From contig JAGYKW010000003.1 in NCBI GenBank assembly GCA_018401275.1, positions 1 to 64,000 on the forward strand: 64,000 nucleotides of DNA, in the 5' to 3' direction. Of the stretch, positions 49,006 to 59,924 are shown piece after piece (position 1 is the stretch's first letter; each line of letters starts with the position of its first letter). The stretch comes from Nitriliruptoraceae bacterium (GTDB taxonomy: Bacteria > Actinomycetota > Nitriliruptoria > Nitriliruptorales > Nitriliruptoraceae). The position numbers were made by a program, and so were the translations under genes. Below the pieces are notes generated by a model. The model was not told the origin of the DNA and searched no databases. It saw only the letters and a list, made by a program, of their open reading frames with translations.

Positions 49006-49652
49006 GCGTGGTCCTCCTCGTCGCCGTCGTGACCAGCGACCATCCGGCTGCGCTGTGCGTAGTCCGCCAACGAAGCGCGCAGCGCCGCACGTCCGCGATG
49101 GAGCCGTGACATCACCGTGCCGACCGGCGAGTCCATGATGTCGGCGATCTCGCGGTACGCGAAGCCCTCGACGTCGGCAAGGTAGACGGCGACCCGCTGC
49201 TCCTCCGGGAGAGCGGCGAGCGCTTCGCGCACCTCCGTCGGGCCGAACGCGGCGAGCGCGTCGTGCTCCGCGGACGGCGACGACGCGCGGGCGGGGTCGA
49301 CCGCACCGGACGCCGCGACCTCGACGTCCTCCGTCGGGTCCTCCGTCGGCCGCCGCCCGTCACGGCGGTACTGCGACAGGAACGTGGTGTGCAGGACGCG
49401 GTAGAGCCACGCCCTGACGTTCGAACCCTCCTCCACCTGGTGGTACGCACGGAACGCGGTCGTCAGCGCCTCCTGCACGAGATCGTCCGCGTCCGCCGGA
49501 CGCCGGACGTAGCGAAGGGCGGCCGCGTACAGCCGGTCGAGGTGTGGGAGCGCCTCGGCCTCGAAGGCGCGGACCCGTTCGTCGTGATCGAGCGCACGCC
49601 GGACCGTCCCACCGCGTGGCTGCGTCGGACGTACGGCGGCCGGACGGGTCAC
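49002..49652 (-). CDS. sigH: ECF sigma factor, SigH/SigR-like
   Basis: A 216-residue ECF sigma factor. Region 2 (RLYAAALRYVRRPADADDLVQEALTTAFRAYHQVEEGSNVRAWLYRVLHTTFLSQYRR) and region 4 (ALPEEQRVAVYLADVEGFAYREIADIMDSPVGTVMSRLHRGRAAL) closely follow SigH/SigR. It should direct thiol-oxidative stress genes under control of the ZAS protein downstream. GTG 49652 was chosen because GGAGG lies six bases upstream; longer frames run through non-coding sequence. No GGAAT-N18/19-GTT promoter, the SigR consensus, was found in the 259 bases upstream. Confidence 0.93.
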   Translation of the reverse strand: MTRPAAVRPTQPRGGTVRRALDHDERVRAFEAEALPHLDRLYAAALRYVRRPADADDLVQEALTTAFRAYHQVEEGSNVRAWLYRVLHTTFLSQYRRDGRRPTEDPTEDVEVAASGAVDPARASSPSAEHDALAAFGPTEVREALAALPEEQRVAVYLADVEGFAYREIADIMDSPVGTVMSRLHRGRAALRASLADYAQRSRMVAGHDGDEEDHA

Positions 49653-49834
49653 AGGGTCCCTCCGGGTCACGTCCAGGAGCGTTCGGGTCCTTCGGCGAGC
49701 GCGACACCGGCGACCGTGCCGACCGCGCGGGTGCACCCCCCGACAGTAATCCACAGGCGGGCGATCACCCGTCGCCGTCCGACGGGAGCGTCCGTAGCGT
49801 GCCCGGCGGGTCGACCGCCACCTGCGTCGACCCC

Positions 49835-49869
49835 GGGCCGGTCCCGCATCGCCCCTGCGGGACCGGCCC
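49835..49869. promoter_or_regulatory. 14-bp GC-rich inverted repeat (hairpin)
   Basis: GGGCCGGTCCCGCA-N7-TGCGGGACCGGCCC: perfect 14-base arms, loop TCGCCCC, 42 bases before the GTG of the next plus-strand gene and 183 bases upstream of sigH. It is the strongest dyad in the window. It may be an operator, a leader hairpin or a terminator for antisense reading; no U-run follows. The 49653-49911 gap has no gene. Confidence 0.6.
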
Positions 49870-49911
49870 ACGGCGGGGTCCGTACCAGGACCCTCGGACG
49901 GAAGGCTGACC

Positions 49912-50841
49912 GTGCAGCACGGGCGGATCCCCTCGACGCAGACGCACCCGACCGGCAGCCCTGCGCCCGCAGGAGCACACCGTCGGTGGCGACGGGTCGT
50001 CGTCATCGTGCTCGCTGTCGCGCTCGCCACGGTGGTGCTGCGCTCGCCGCTGTCCGTGCTGACGCTGATCGGGACCGCATCGCCGCAGGATCCCACCGAG
50101 CCGGACGAGGGTCCGCTCGGTAGCGTCGGCGACATCGTCACGCGGCGAGCAGATGACGGTGGTGATCCCACCATCGCAGCCGAAGGCTCGACGAGCGGTG
50201 CCGTGTCGGACGGACGTTGGGGAGCGGCGCCGGTCCGACCTGGGGGACTCGATATCAGGCTCGAGGAGCTCCGAGGGGGCTGGCGGGTCGAGGGGGGCGC
50301 CGAGGAGGCCGCCGCGCTCGGCGTGATCGCAGCCCATGCCTGGGCCGATGCGCGCTCGGGGCGGACGGCCGTGTCGGACGTGGGCGCGGTGCCGGGAACG
50401 GGGCTGGGGGCGGGGTCGGGAGAGCGAGCGGGAGCGATCGTGACGGTCGAGGCGGTGGAGCGTCCCGGTGCGCTGCATGCGGTGGTCACGCTGCTCGTCG
50501 CCGACGCTCGGGGCCTGCACCGCATCGCGGTCCCGATCGTGTTCGCGGCCGAGGGGCCGGCCGTCGCGGGCGAGCCCTGGAGGCTTCCTGGACCCGTCGC
50601 CTCCGTGCCCGACGTGGTGGGCGACGCGGTCGGTGATCCCGAGCTGCTCGCCGCCGCCCGCAGCGCACTCGAGACGATCGGTATCCCGGGTGGACGCCTG
50701 CTCGCCCTCGAGGCGACCGACGGCTGGCCGTTCATCGCACGACTCGACGACGGGACGGACGGTCACCCGTGGCTGCGGTGGCACCTCGACCGCTTCGTCG
50801 TCGCAGGTCTCCCCCTCCGCAACGGTGGGGGTCCACGATAA
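49912..50841 (+). CDS. Single-pass membrane protein of unknown function (TcpC-like?)
   Basis: A 309-residue protein: a short cytoplasmic N-terminus, one transmembrane helix (about 28-48, RVVVIVLAVALATVVL), then a large extracytoplasmic region. The outer part has a strand-rich fold (IVTVEAVERPGALHAVVTLLVADARGLHRIAVPIVFAAEGPAVAGEPWRLPGP) and ends with WLRWHLDRFVVAG. The layout is reminiscent of TcpC-type NTF2-like proteins of conjugation systems, but no other transfer gene is nearby, so that name is only a suggestion. GTG start with GGAAGG upstream. It precedes the Rv3235-family gene by 27 bases, so the two are probably an operon. Confidence 0.75.
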   Translation: MQHGRIPSTQTHPTGSPAPAGAHRRWRRVVVIVLAVALATVVLRSPLSVLTLIGTASPQDPTEPDEGPLGSVGDIVTRRADDGGDPTIAAEGSTSGAVSDGRWGAAPVRPGGLDIRLEELRGGWRVEGGAEEAAALGVIAAHAWADARSGRTAVSDVGAVPGTGLGAGSGERAGAIVTVEAVERPGALHAVVTLLVADARGLHRIAVPIVFAAEGPAVAGEPWRLPGPVASVPDVVGDAVGDPELLAAARSALETIGIPGGRLLALEATDGWPFIARLDDGTDGHPWLRWHLDRFVVAGLPLRNGGGPR

Positions 50842-50868
50842 GGACGACGGGAGAGAGGGAGGAAGCGC

Positions 50869-51531
50869 ATGTTCGACGATGGAGATGAAGCGCTCGTCAT
50901 GGGACACCGACCGGGGGAGCACGGCAGCAGGGCGGTCAATGCCCTCCTGTCGACGATCGTCAGGACGATGACGGAGATGGAGCAGGGGCTGCGGCCCGTC
51001 GCGGCGCTCGACACGATCGCCAGCCCGCTCGCCGCCCGCCGCATCCGCCACCAGGTGCACGAGATGCAGCTCGGGAAGCGGACAGGGAAGCGCGGGGGGC
51101 GTCCACGGACCACCCCAGCCACGGTGCTGAACGCCAGTTCCTTCCATCCCACCGCCGGCGTGACGGAGGGGGTGGTGGTCATCGAGTCCGACGGGCGATC
51201 CCGGGCCTACTGCATCCGGCTCGAGCAGGAGGCCACCCGCTGGCGACTCGTCGAGCTGGCGACGCCCGGCGGGACCCTGCGGGCGGCGGTGACCGAAGCC
51301 TCACGTTCCGGAGCGGTCCCGATCGACGAGCACGGGATGCGACGCTCGTCCGGACGCGGCGGCATCAGCTACTCGACGGCGCCCTGGCCACCCCGGGACA
51401 ACGAGCCCGAGGTCGCGCGCGATCCGCTCGGCCGCACACGCAGCGATGCGCTGCGCGAGCAGGCGCACCCCTCTGCGCAGGACGCGGCACCCGAGGGGCC
51501 GCCCGATGCGGGGACGGTCGAGGAGGACTGA
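50869..51531 (+). CDS. Rv3235-family hypothetical protein
   Basis: A 220-residue protein. The core (about 20-135) matches the pattern of the actinobacterial Rv3235 family: VNALLSTIVRTMTEMEQGLRPVAALDTIASPLAARRIRHQV, then a three-strand segment ASSFHPTAGVTEGVVVIESDGRSRAYCIRLEQEATRWRLVELATP. The C-terminal 80 residues are charged and Pro-rich, probably disordered. The family lies near secA1 in mycobacteria and its function is unknown. ATG 50869 follows GGGAGGAAGC. Confidence 0.85.
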   Translation: MFDDGDEALVMGHRPGEHGSRAVNALLSTIVRTMTEMEQGLRPVAALDTIASPLAARRIRHQVHEMQLGKRTGKRGGRPRTTPATVLNASSFHPTAGVTEGVVVIESDGRSRAYCIRLEQEATRWRLVELATPGGTLRAAVTEASRSGAVPIDEHGMRRSSGRGGISYSTAPWPPRDNEPEVARDPLGRTRSDALREQAHPSAQDAAPEGPPDAGTVEED

Positions 51532-51551
51532 CCGTCGTCCGGTCAGCGCCA

Positions 51552-51574
51552 TGCGTCAGGCCGCTCGCCGTGCG

Positions 51575-51585
<11 letters not shown>
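51552..51585. repeat. 19-bp duplication at the secA 3' end
   Basis: TGCGTCAGGCCGCTC occurs at 51552-51566 and again at 51571-51585. The second copy contains the secA stop codon and last codons; the first lies just beyond. A recent small duplication is likely. The copies are not in phase, so the protein is unaffected. Confidence 0.75.
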
Positions 51586-54361
<2,776 letters not shown>

Positions 54362-54466
54362 GCTGGCTCCGGGTCACGACAGCACGGACCGGGACGTCCG
54401 TGGGGATCGGGCGCAGGGTACGCGACCGGTCCGCGCAGCCACCGGCCCGATCCGTCCCTGTGGACG

Positions 54467-54520
54467 GCCGACGCTCGCGGGCCGACGCTCGCGGGTCAAC
54501 GCTCGCGCCGACGCTCGCAG
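54467..54520. repeat. Imperfect 14-bp tandem repeat, four copies
   Basis: GCCGACGCTCGCGG (54467-54480) is repeated exactly at 54481-54494, then twice with changes (54495-54507 and 54508-54520). It fills the 165-base gap between comF and secA, where mycobacteria carry hpf. The copies are not in one reading frame and no protein is encoded. They may affect the 5' leader of secA. Confidence 0.75.
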
Positions 54521-54526
54521 GACGGC

Positions 54527-55171
54527 TCAGTGACGACCGGTGACGGCCCCGAGCGGGTGCCCGCCGGCACGGGCGAGCGTCACGAGGACGATGCTGCCAG
54601 CACCCGCCGCCCGGAGGGCCGCCGCGGCACGCCAGGCGGTCGCACCTGTCGTGAGCACGTCATCCACGAGCACCAGGTCGCTCCCCGGCAGCGCGATCGT
54701 CGCGCGGTAGTGCTCGTCGTGGACCGGGCCGGGTCCGACATCGAGCAGCCGGACCAGCGGTGCGTCGAGCGCGTCCGCGACGACCACCGCGATCGCACGG
54801 GCGTGGTCGATCCCGCGTGTGCGGACGCGCGACGGCACGGAGGTCACCCACGTGACCGCGTCGACCGCGAGTCCCATCGCGCGCAGGCGCGCTGCGGTGG
54901 GTCCGGCCAGCGCGGCCCACCCACGGCGAGCGCCGCCCACCTTCGCCGCGACGATCGCTGCTCGCACCGGACCTCGGTAGGCGTAGGAGGTGAACGTCGC
55001 GTCGATGGGTGCGTCGGGCGGCCAGCAGCCGTGCCCGGCCGACGGCGGCGCGCCGCAGCGTGGACAACCGGGTGGCAGGACACGGACCTGCGCGGTGCAG
55101 CGAGCGCAGAACGGCATGTCGGCCCGCGCACGACAGGCGAGACAGCGCGACGGAAGGAGCAGGCGGATCAT
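54527..55171 (-). CDS. ComF-family phosphoribosyltransferase-like protein
   Basis: A 214-residue ComF/GntX protein. The N-terminus is a zinc-ribbon (Cys10, Cys13, Cys22, Cys25, Cys36, Cys39: CxxC...CxxC...CxxC). The rest is a PRTase fold ending with the PRPP loop DLVLVDDVLTTGATAW. ComF helps DNA uptake in competent bacteria; in actinobacteria its role is unproven. ATG 55171. Located before secA, as Rv3242c is near secA1. Confidence 0.9.
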   Translation of the reverse strand: MIRLLLPSRCLACRARADMPFCARCTAQVRVLPPGCPRCGAPPSAGHGCWPPDAPIDATFTSYAYRGPVRAAIVAAKVGGARRGWAALAGPTAARLRAMGLAVDAVTWVTSVPSRVRTRGIDHARAIAVVVADALDAPLVRLLDVGPGPVHDEHYRATIALPGSDLVLVDDVLTTGATAWRAAAALRAAGAGSIVLVTLARAGGHPLGAVTGRH

Positions 55172-55265
55172 GCAGCGAGTCGAGCAGGGCCGCACCCGCG
55201 GCACCGCCCCGACTCCGTGCCTGGGGACGACCAGGTGGGGACGACCACCCGGGACGAGAGGTGCG

Positions 55266-55427
55266 TCAGTCCTTGCGGTCGGGTCCGAGCATGATGGGGA
55301 TGCCCTCACGGACCTCGTAGCGCGTGCTGCACTGCGCGCAGATCAGGACCTTGCGCCGCTCCTTGTACTCGAGCGAGACGCGGCAGGTCGGGCAGACGAG
55401 GATCTGCAGCAGGCGTTCATCCAGCAC
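55266..55427 (-). CDS. Trm112/YcaR-like zinc protein
   Basis: A 53-residue protein. Translation from GTG 55427 gives VLDERLLQILVCPTCRVS at the start. CPTC and a second pair, CAQC, make a zinc ribbon of the Trm112/DUF343 family. YEVREGIPIMLGPD is the family's C-terminal signature. GGAG lies eight bases before the GTG. It sits 15 bases after the phosphomannomutase gene, as in other actinobacteria. Bacterial roles are unclear; eukaryotic Trm112 activates methyltransferases. Confidence 0.9.
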   Translation of the reverse strand: MLDERLLQILVCPTCRVSLEYKERRKVLICAQCSTRYEVREGIPIMLGPDRKD

Positions 55428-55442
55428 GTCGGGCTCCGTCCG

Positions 55443-56834
55443 TCAGGCCGCAACCGTAGCGAGCAGCGTGGTCACCGCGGCGGTCGCCCGCTCCATCTCG
55501 ACCGCCGTGTCCGCCTCGACGTTGAGCCGCAGCAGCGGCTCCGTGTTGGACGCCCTGACGTTGAACCAGGCCGTCCCGAGGTCCACGGTGAGCCCATCGA
55601 GCTCGTCGGGTCCCCGAGCGGCATAGGCCTCCCGCACCAGCGCGAGCGCCTCGTCGGTGTCATGGACGCGCAGGTTGCGCTCACCCGAACGGCTCCGGGT
55701 GTCGTGCGGAGCGACCGCGTCGGCCAGGGACCCGCCGGCAGCGGCGACGGCCTCGAGCAGCATCAGCGCCGCGATCACGCCGGAGTCCGCACGGTGGTTG
55801 TCGCGGAAGTAGAAGTGACCGGAGTGCTCGACACCGAGGACCGCGCCCGTCCGTGCCATCTCCGCCTTGATGAAGGAGTGGCCGACGCGCGTGCGCAGCG
55901 GGACCCCACCGGCGGCGACGATCGCCTCCGGCACGCTGCGCGAGCAGATGAGGTTGTGCAGCACGGTCGCGCCACGATCGCGCTCCAGCACGCGTGTCGC
56001 GACGAGCGCACCGACGAGCGATGAGTCGACGGGCCGGCCGGCAGCATCGACGGCGAAGACACGGTCCGCGTCGCCATCGAAGGCGAGGCCGAGCACCGCG
56101 CCCTCGGCGATGACGCGCGCCGAGAGGTCACGCAGGTTCGCCGGGTCGAGCGGGTCCGCCGGATGGTTGGGGAACGTGCCGTCGAGCTCGAAGTACAGCG
56201 GGACGGTCTCGAGGTCGAGGCCTTCCGCGATCGCCGGCCACACCAGCCCGCCCATGCCGTTGGCCGCATCGACGACGATGCGCATGCCGCCCAGCCGCAC
56301 ACCGTCGGTGAGGAAGCTGCGCACGTGGTCGGCGAAGCGCGGGAGCAGGTCGAGCTCGCTGCGGCTGCCCCGCATGGTGCCGAGCGGCGCGATCGCCGCA
56401 GCGTGATGCTCGCCGCTGAGCAGTCCGACCGCGAGGTCCCGCATGCGTGCGAGTCCCGAGTCGATCGCGACCGGCACGGCTCCCGCCCGGCACAGCTTGA
56501 TGCCGTTGTAGGCGGCCGGGTTGTGGCTGGCGGTGAACATCGCACCGGGAGCGTCGAGCACCCCCGAGGCGTAGGTCAGCCCATCGGTGCTGATCAGCCC
56601 GACGTCGACGACGTCGATGCCCGCTGCGAGCAGCTGCTCGGTGAACGCGGCGACGAGCCCGGGTGACGAGGGCCGCATGTCGCGCCCGACGACGAAGCGT
56701 CCCCCGGGTGCGGCCAGCTCGATCGCGGCAGCGGCACCCAGCGCCCCCGCCACCTCGGGCGTCAGCTCGCTGTCGACCAGCCCTCGGATGTCGTAGGCCT
56801 TCACGATGCGGCTGAGGACCACCGCAGCATCCAT
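55443..56834 (-). CDS. manB: Phosphomannomutase/phosphoglucomutase
   Basis: A 463-residue alpha-D-phosphohexomutase. Phosphoserine loop TASHNP (Ser103), metal loop AFDGDADR, sugar-binding GVEHSGHFYF and phosphate-binding RASNTEPLLRLNVE are all intact. It interconverts mannose-1-P/mannose-6-P or glucose-1-P/glucose-6-P for GDP-mannose and glycan synthesis. Equivalent in place to mycobacterial pmmA (Rv3257c). A 14-base gap leads to the Trm112-like gene. Confidence 0.95.
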   Translation of the reverse strand: MDAAVVLSRIVKAYDIRGLVDSELTPEVAGALGAAAAIELAAPGGRFVVGRDMRPSSPGLVAAFTEQLLAAGIDVVDVGLISTDGLTYASGVLDAPGAMFTASHNPAAYNGIKLCRAGAVPVAIDSGLARMRDLAVGLLSGEHHAAAIAPLGTMRGSRSELDLLPRFADHVRSFLTDGVRLGGMRIVVDAANGMGGLVWPAIAEGLDLETVPLYFELDGTFPNHPADPLDPANLRDLSARVIAEGAVLGLAFDGDADRVFAVDAAGRPVDSSLVGALVATRVLERDRGATVLHNLICSRSVPEAIVAAGGVPLRTRVGHSFIKAEMARTGAVLGVEHSGHFYFRDNHRADSGVIAALMLLEAVAAAGGSLADAVAPHDTRSRSGERNLRVHDTDEALALVREAYAARGPDELDGLTVDLGTAWFNVRASNTEPLLRLNVEADTAVEMERATAAVTTLLATVAA

Positions 56835-56918
56835 GACCGCCCCTTCTCCTGCAGGACCGTACGACCACCAGGACCGTACGGCGGAACCTGCCCGTCGCTC
56901 CCGCCGCTGCGGTCGGCC

Positions 56919-57593
56919 TCAGCCGAACAGCGTCGGCGTGCCGCCCTGACCGGTCGCGGACGGGACCGATGCGAGTGATGCGACCGATGTGCCCGACGGG
57001 ACGACCCGGAACGGGGCGGGCGGCGACACGACGGCTGGCGACACGACGGCCGGGGCCGCCGGGCGCGTGGCCGGGGTGAGCAGATCGGCGCACCACACCG
57101 TCGTCGTCGGGTCGGGCGCGAGGCGCAGCGGCTGAGGGACCGGCCGGACCTCGGCCTCCGGCGTGCGCTCGGACAGCGGGACGGGAGCGACGGACGCGGA
57201 GGGCTGCAGGAGGCTGTCGAGACGACCGGCACCAGAGGCCCGTCGCTGGGCAGCCGACCGGTCGGTCCCGTCAGGGGCGGCGTCAGGGGCGTCCTCGGAG
57301 ACGGCCCATTGGACGGCGCTGAGCGCGGCCGCGAGACGGGCCACGCCTTGACCCCGATCGGGACCGACCGGTGGTGCGGCCTCCGTCACCTGCTCGCGTG
57401 ACGGAGCGCGGTCACGCAGGGTCCATCCCGTGGGCGGGGTGGAGCGTGCCGCATGCTGGAGGCAGAGGTCGTACTCGCCGGGCTCGGTGTGCGACCCCAG
57501 GGGGTCGAGCATCACGACGCGCTGGGCGTAGTCGAAACGCAGGGTCGTGGTCGCTCGGCGCATGCAGCCGGGCCGGACGCACACACGGGTCAT
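56919..57593 (-). CDS. DUF3499 family protein
   Basis: A 224-residue protein. Residues 1-60 are the conserved DUF3499 part: MTRVCVRPGCMRRATTTLRFDYAQRVVMLDPLGSHTEPGEYDLCLQHA, with Cys5, Cys10 and Cys47/His50 as probable zinc ligands. The remaining 160 residues are Pro/Ala/Ser/Thr-rich and likely disordered. The family (Rv3258c) is restricted to actinobacteria and has no known function. Start ATG 57593 by similarity. Divergent from the metallopeptidase gene, again as in mycobacteria. Confidence 0.88.
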   Translation of the reverse strand: MTRVCVRPGCMRRATTTLRFDYAQRVVMLDPLGSHTEPGEYDLCLQHAARSTPPTGWTLRDRAPSREQVTEAAPPVGPDRGQGVARLAAALSAVQWAVSEDAPDAAPDGTDRSAAQRRASGAGRLDSLLQPSASVAPVPLSERTPEAEVRPVPQPLRLAPDPTTTVWCADLLTPATRPAAPAVVSPAVVSPPAPFRVVPSGTSVASLASVPSATGQGGTPTLFG

Positions 57594-57720
57594 GAGCCGC
57601 TGCTGCGGCGTGGCGTGGGGCGTTGCGACAGAGGCGGACACGAGCGGACGGTAAACGACAACGATGTGGTTCGGCAAGGAGGCGACACGGTCCCCGTGCG
57701 GCAGGGCTAGCGTGACCCGC

Positions 57721-58149
57721 ATGCGCGACCGTCATGCCCGTCACCGCCGTCGAGACGTCGACCGTCACCGTCGACCGGTCGACGGTGCCCGGACGCGCAG
57801 TGTCGAGCGGTTCGCACGCCTCGTCGACGATGCCGTCGCCACGCTGCCCAAGGACTTCCTCCCCTACCTCGCGGACGTCCAGATCTCGGTCGCGGACGTG
57901 CCCCCACCGGACCCGGTGGGCCACGGCGAGGAGATCCTCCTCGGGCTCTACGAGGGCGTCCCGCGCACCGAGCGCGACGTACTGCCGCCGCTGTATCCGG
58001 ACCGCATCACGCTGTTCCGCCGCCCGCTCGAGGCACGTGCGCGCAACCGGCGCGACCTCGCTGAACTCGTCCGGCACACGGTCCTGCACGAGGTCGCGCA
58101 TCACTTCGGCATCGACGACGACCGGCTCGACGAGCTCGGCTGGGGCTGA
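57721..58149 (+). CDS. Minimal zinc metallopeptidase (zincin family, Rv3259-like)
   Basis: A 142-residue protein of the metallopeptidase_1/zincin-like family. Residues about 25-60 form RFARLVDDAVATLPKDFLPYLADVQISVADVPP. The metal motif HEVAHHFGIDDDRLDELGWG (HExxH...D) is at the C-terminus. ATG 57721 was chosen: it begins MRDRH, as in relatives, and TAGCGT (57708-57713) is seven bases before it, suggesting a leaderless message. GTG 57712 with AGGG is an alternative. Function unknown; the gene is next to DUF3499 as in mycobacteria. The tail is Leu/Asp-rich. Confidence 0.87.
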   Translation: MRDRHARHRRRDVDRHRRPVDGARTRSVERFARLVDDAVATLPKDFLPYLADVQISVADVPPPDPVGHGEEILLGLYEGVPRTERDVLPPLYPDRITLFRRPLEARARNRRDLAELVRHTVLHEVAHHFGIDDDRLDELGWG

Positions 58150-58170
58150 GGCCGGGGACGAGGCCGAGGC

Positions 58171-58183
58171 CGGCGTCTCGCCG
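58171..58183. terminator. Small hairpin between converging metallopeptidase and DUF5719 genes
   Basis: CGGCG-TCT-CGCCG, five-base stem and three-base loop, in the 56-base gap between convergent stops. Weak; no U-run. Confidence 0.35.
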
Positions 58184-58205
58184 ACGCCCGTCACTGCGCC
58201 GACGA

Positions 58206-59924
58206 TCAGGGCCGGCCGGCCGCTCCGGGCGGTTCGTCCAGACGATCGTCGTCCTCCCCCACCGCACGCACCTCGCGGCGCAGGTCGGCGGGCGTCCCGA
58301 GCCGCGCCACCCAACCGTCGAGGCTGCGCCCGGACAGCGCGCGCGCCGGGATGAGCCAGGTACGTGACGCGACCGCATCGGTCGCCACCGGCTCGAGCAG
58401 CTCCCGTCCGAGCGTCGTGCGTGAGACCACGAGCGCAGGACCACCCGTCACCACCGCTGACCACGCTCCAGCACCCTCGAGCGGCAACGGGATGCGCGCC
58501 ACCCCGCCAGGCGCGAGCTGACCCGGTTCGAGCACGGAGGTGACGCTGCTCTCGCTCGCCTCAGCGTCCGTGCTCGCCTCACCATCCGCGCTCGCCTCGC
58601 CGTCCGCAGTGGCGGTCCTGATCGTGGTGAGCGTCACGCGCAGTGGCGCGTCGGTCTCCGCGAGGTTCACGACATGGAGCGTCGTGTCCCGCTGCGGGTC
58701 GGACGTCCCGGCGATGGACCACTCCGGGTCCGCCGCAGGTGATGCGGCGTAGCGGACGACCCCGGTGCTGTCAGCGTCAGCAGCGTCGGCGGCGGCGAGG
58801 AACTGCGCACCCGCAGCGACGAACACGCCTGTCGTCTCCGAGCGCAGCGTCACGCCGAGCACCCGCCGACCGTCCAGCGCGAGGTCCGACGACCCGATGC
58901 GCACGAGCGCTCCGGGTCCGACCTCGACGCTGTCGAGTCCCTCCGCGACGGCCGTGCCCTGCGCCGTGTGCAGCGTGAGCTGGACGACCACGGTCCGGGG
59001 CTCGGGGTTGAGCACCCAGATCGCACCATCGACATCCGCGCCGAGGGGCACCCACGGCATCGTCCAGGTCACTGATGGGGCGGTCGCCGCCGGGACGACG
59101 CTGACGCCCTCGACGCCGCCGACGCCGGAGACCGCGCGCTGCAGCCCCTCGACAGCGACGCGTCCCGCTCCGACCGTGATGACCGCGGCCACGTCGGACT
59201 GCTCCGGGACGTGATCGTTGAGACGCACGGTGATGCGCGCACCGCTGAGTACCGAGATGTTGCGCAGCGCGATCGGATCGACCGGGCCATCCGGCGTGAT
59301 CAGCGTCACGGCGAACGTCGCATCGGCCACGTACGGGTTGACGATGCGCAGCAGCGACTCGTTCCCACCGTCGGTCCGCAGACCCAGCACCGTCCACCGC
59401 GGAGCGTCCGAGGGGACGCAGCGCGCGGCGACGGCGCCGCGCGGCTCGCCTGGAGCGCCACCGGTGCGCCACTCCTGCCACACGGTGAGCGGATGGTCGG
59501 CCCAGCCCGCCCACACCCAACCGTCGGTACCGAGGTCGAGTCGCACCCGGTCGAGCGCGCCCGGAGCGAGCGGCCCGATCGCCGACCGTTCGATGTCCTC
59601 GCGGAGCGCGAGGACGACCCCTCGAGCGTCCGGCGTCTCCGGGTCGAGAACGGCGGCACCGGCCTGAGCCACTGCAGCACTCTGCAGCGATGACGGGAGC
59701 GGCGGCGCGAACAGCAGCACGTCAGCCACAGGGTCGCTGCCGCCCGCGCCCGTGATGCAGACGGACCCGCCGGCGCTCGGCGGGACACCGGGCACCGGCG
59801 CGTTCGAGGGATCGGTCAGGGCAGGGCCGAGGTGTGCGAGCGGTGCGCCGGTGACGCCGAGCGTGAGGACCACCAGCAGCGCAACGATGAGCGTGCTGGC
59901 GACGGACGTGCTGCGCCGGTTCAT
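58206..59924 (-). CDS. Secreted/anchored DUF5719-family protein
   Basis: A 572-residue protein. Residues about 9-32 are a signal/transmembrane segment (TLIVALLVVLTLGVTGAPLAHL). The rest is predicted extracytoplasmic and made of repeated immunoglobulin-like beta modules (LLRIVNPYVADATFAVTLITPDGPVDP; AIWVLNPEPRTVVVQLTLHTAQG; TLHVVNLAETDAPLRVTLTTI). This matches the DUF5719 family found after the giant GT2 gene in actinobacteria. Between modules is a short repeat (DGEAS-ADGEAS-TDAEAS). ATG 59924 overlaps the GT2 stop (ATGA). Role in the envelope is likely but unproven. Confidence 0.85.
   Translation of the reverse strand: MNRRSTSVASTLIVALLVVLTLGVTGAPLAHLGPALTDPSNAPVPGVPPSAGGSVCITGAGGSDPVADVLLFAPPLPSSLQSAAVAQAGAAVLDPETPDARGVVLALREDIERSAIGPLAPGALDRVRLDLGTDGWVWAGWADHPLTVWQEWRTGGAPGEPRGAVAARCVPSDAPRWTVLGLRTDGGNESLLRIVNPYVADATFAVTLITPDGPVDPIALRNISVLSGARITVRLNDHVPEQSDVAAVITVGAGRVAVEGLQRAVSGVGGVEGVSVVPAATAPSVTWTMPWVPLGADVDGAIWVLNPEPRTVVVQLTLHTAQGTAVAEGLDSVEVGPGALVRIGSSDLALDGRRVLGVTLRSETTGVFVAAGAQFLAAADAADADSTGVVRYAASPAADPEWSIAGTSDPQRDTTLHVVNLAETDAPLRVTLTTIRTATADGEASADGEASTDAEASESSVTSVLEPGQLAPGGVARIPLPLEGAGAWSAVVTGGPALVVSRTTLGRELLEPVATDAVASRTWLIPARALSGRSLDGWVARLGTPADLRREVRAVGEDDDRLDEPPGAAGRP

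Noticed and set aside
49747-49755. DnaA-box-like TAATCCACA in the sigH upstream region
   Set aside because: One mismatch to TTATCCACA, a single copy, no AT-rich unwinding region and no dnaA/dnaN nearby; not an origin.
49653-49911. SigR/SigH autoregulatory promoter (GGAAT-N18/19-GTT)
   Set aside because: Neither GGAAT nor a spaced GTT was found on the minus strand upstream of sigH.
49912-50841. Evidence for an integrated conjugative element from the TcpC-like gene
   Set aside because: No integrase, relaxase, VirB4/TraG ATPase, att repeats or composition change nearby; the gene is in a conserved core cluster.
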